Shown here: piece by piece, positions 5,955 to 6,191 of the stretch | Layout of the letters: every line of letters begins with the position of its first letter | Numbering within the stretch: the stretch's first letter is position 1 | NCBI GenBank assembly: GCA_030609785.1 | Contig: JAUWTC010000166.1 | Coordinates: forward strand, 1 to 6,191 | DNA: 6,191 nt | Direction of reading: 5' to 3' | Origin: Holophagae bacterium | GTDB lineage: Bacteria; Acidobacteriota; Thermoanaerobaculia; Thermoanaerobaculales; Sulfomarinibacteraceae | Made by a program: the position numbers and the translations under genes | The notes under the pieces: model-generated | Told to the model about the DNA's origin: nothing | The model's input: only the letters and a program-made list of their open reading frames with translations | Databases searched by the model: none

Positions 5955-6027
5955 TGCCGGGTATGGCTTTCTTCATCGGGCAGAACTCCCGACAGGGGTG
6001 GCGTTGCGAAGAAAGCCTTACCGGGCA
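5955..6027. repeat. Long stem-loop with 20-bp arms
   Basis: Bases 5955-5974 pair with 6008-6027 with only two mismatches, including a perfect 10-bp core GGCTTTCTTC / GAAGAAAGCC. The 33-base loop contains its own hairpin, TCGGG (5976-5980) with CCCGA (5988-5992). An alternative 7-bp pairing, GCGTTGC (6001-6007) with GCAACGC (6025-6031), would exclude the outer end of the main stem. There is no U-tract on either side. Confidence 0.7.
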
Positions 6028-6081
6028 ACGCTCGGCGACACCCTGAGTGAACGAGTCTCGGCCGACGCCGTAGGCCGCCGA

Positions 6082-6146
6082 GGTCATTTTTCTCAAGGGG
6101 CGAGACTCCCCCGATGCCAACCCTGTCGCCCCTTGAGAAAATGGCC
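6082..6146. repeat. Long stem-loop with 16-bp perfect arms, extended
   Basis: TTTTCTCAAGGGGCGA (6088-6103) is the exact reverse complement of 6126-6141. After one bulged T (6087) the pairing continues with 6082-6086 against 6142-6146, including one G-T pair, giving 21 pairs around a 22-base loop. T-rich and A-rich ends make it superficially like a terminator, but the A/T run lies within the stem and no free U-tract follows on either strand. It may instead be the palindromic end of a small element, or an RNA fold. Confidence 0.7.
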
Positions 6147-6151
6147 GAGCG

Positions 6152-6180
6152 GGGGCGCGATTGCGCGGCCCCGAAGGCCG
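6152..6180. repeat. Two overlapping GC-rich hairpins
   Basis: GGGGCGCG (6152-6159) pairs with CGCG (6164-6167) and CCCC (6169-6172) across a 4-base loop with one bulge. CGGCC (6166-6170) can alternatively pair with GGCCG (6176-6180). The two folds are mutually exclusive. The structure runs to the window edge, so its full extent is unknown. Confidence 0.45.
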
Positions 6181-6191
6181 GGGTTGGGGAA

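Larger units (their letters stand above)
5754..6191. other. Gene-free stretch of repeats and stem-loops
   Basis: No frame here shows a recognisable protein, and the open frames present are simple Arg/Pro/Gly-rich translations of repeats. The stretch holds GC-rich direct repeats (5771-5853), a hexamer array (5860-5895) and a dense run of inverted repeats (5955-6180). The region is upstream of the acyl-CoA synthetase. It may be a spacer, a decayed element or an unrecognised structured RNA. Confidence 0.6.

Noticed and set aside
5842..6120. Small Gly/Arg-rich protein on the - strand
   Set aside because: Its composition is explained by the hexamer array and by stem-loop DNA; no ribosome-binding site or family signal.
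6082..6146. Rho-independent terminator
   Set aside because: The T and A runs are inside the stem; neither strand has a free U-tract after the hairpin.

Overview
This is a GC-rich bacterial window with four protein-coding genes. Every spacer between them is packed with short-period tandem repeats and inverted repeats. The style of the repeats (7-bp, 9-bp and 6-bp minisatellites) and the paired Get3/ArsA-like ATPases fit an uncultivated GC-rich lineage such as Acidobacteriota or a deltaproteobacterial-type group. This placement is inference; the window has no rRNA or marker gene to settle it.

Layout. A + strand gene (19-1467) encodes a polytopic membrane protein resembling GT-C/ArnT-type glycosyltransferases. 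It converges on a - strand pair of ArsA/Get3-like ATPases (2684-3595, then 1635-2687). The pair is joined by a 4-base ATGA stop/start overlap. It resembles the mycobacterial Rv3679/Rv3680 pair (BagA/BagB, from memory): the first partner has the full deviant Walker A with the signature lysine, while the second has alanine there and no cysteine at all. Further upstream on the - strand, after a 306-bp spacer, lies an AMP-forming long-chain acyl-CoA synthetase (3902-5686) with a good Shine-Dalgarno site and a 21-bp palindrome in its leader. About 500 bp without a credible gene complete the window.

Spacers. The convergent spacer is bracketed by oppositely oriented arrays of the heptamer GTYCAAC, the left one lying inside the 3' end of the membrane-protein gene. 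The spacer between the synthetase and the ATPase pair is bracketed in the same way by an unrelated heptamer (GGAAACT / AGTTTCC). Inside it are a 9-bp-period palindromic array and a 31-codon reading frame that may be the stub of a lost gene. The last 480 bp carry GC-rich direct repeats, a CCCGNN hexamer array and two large, nearly perfect stem-loops.

The ATPase pair probably forms a hetero-complex and is the most informative gene content. The acyl-CoA synthetase feeds fatty acids into metabolism, and the membrane protein probably modifies an envelope glycan or lipid. Nothing in the sequence shows that the three units work together. I see no clear new defence or mobile system; the most unusual signal is the repeated 'inverted short-repeat bracket' design of the spacers.
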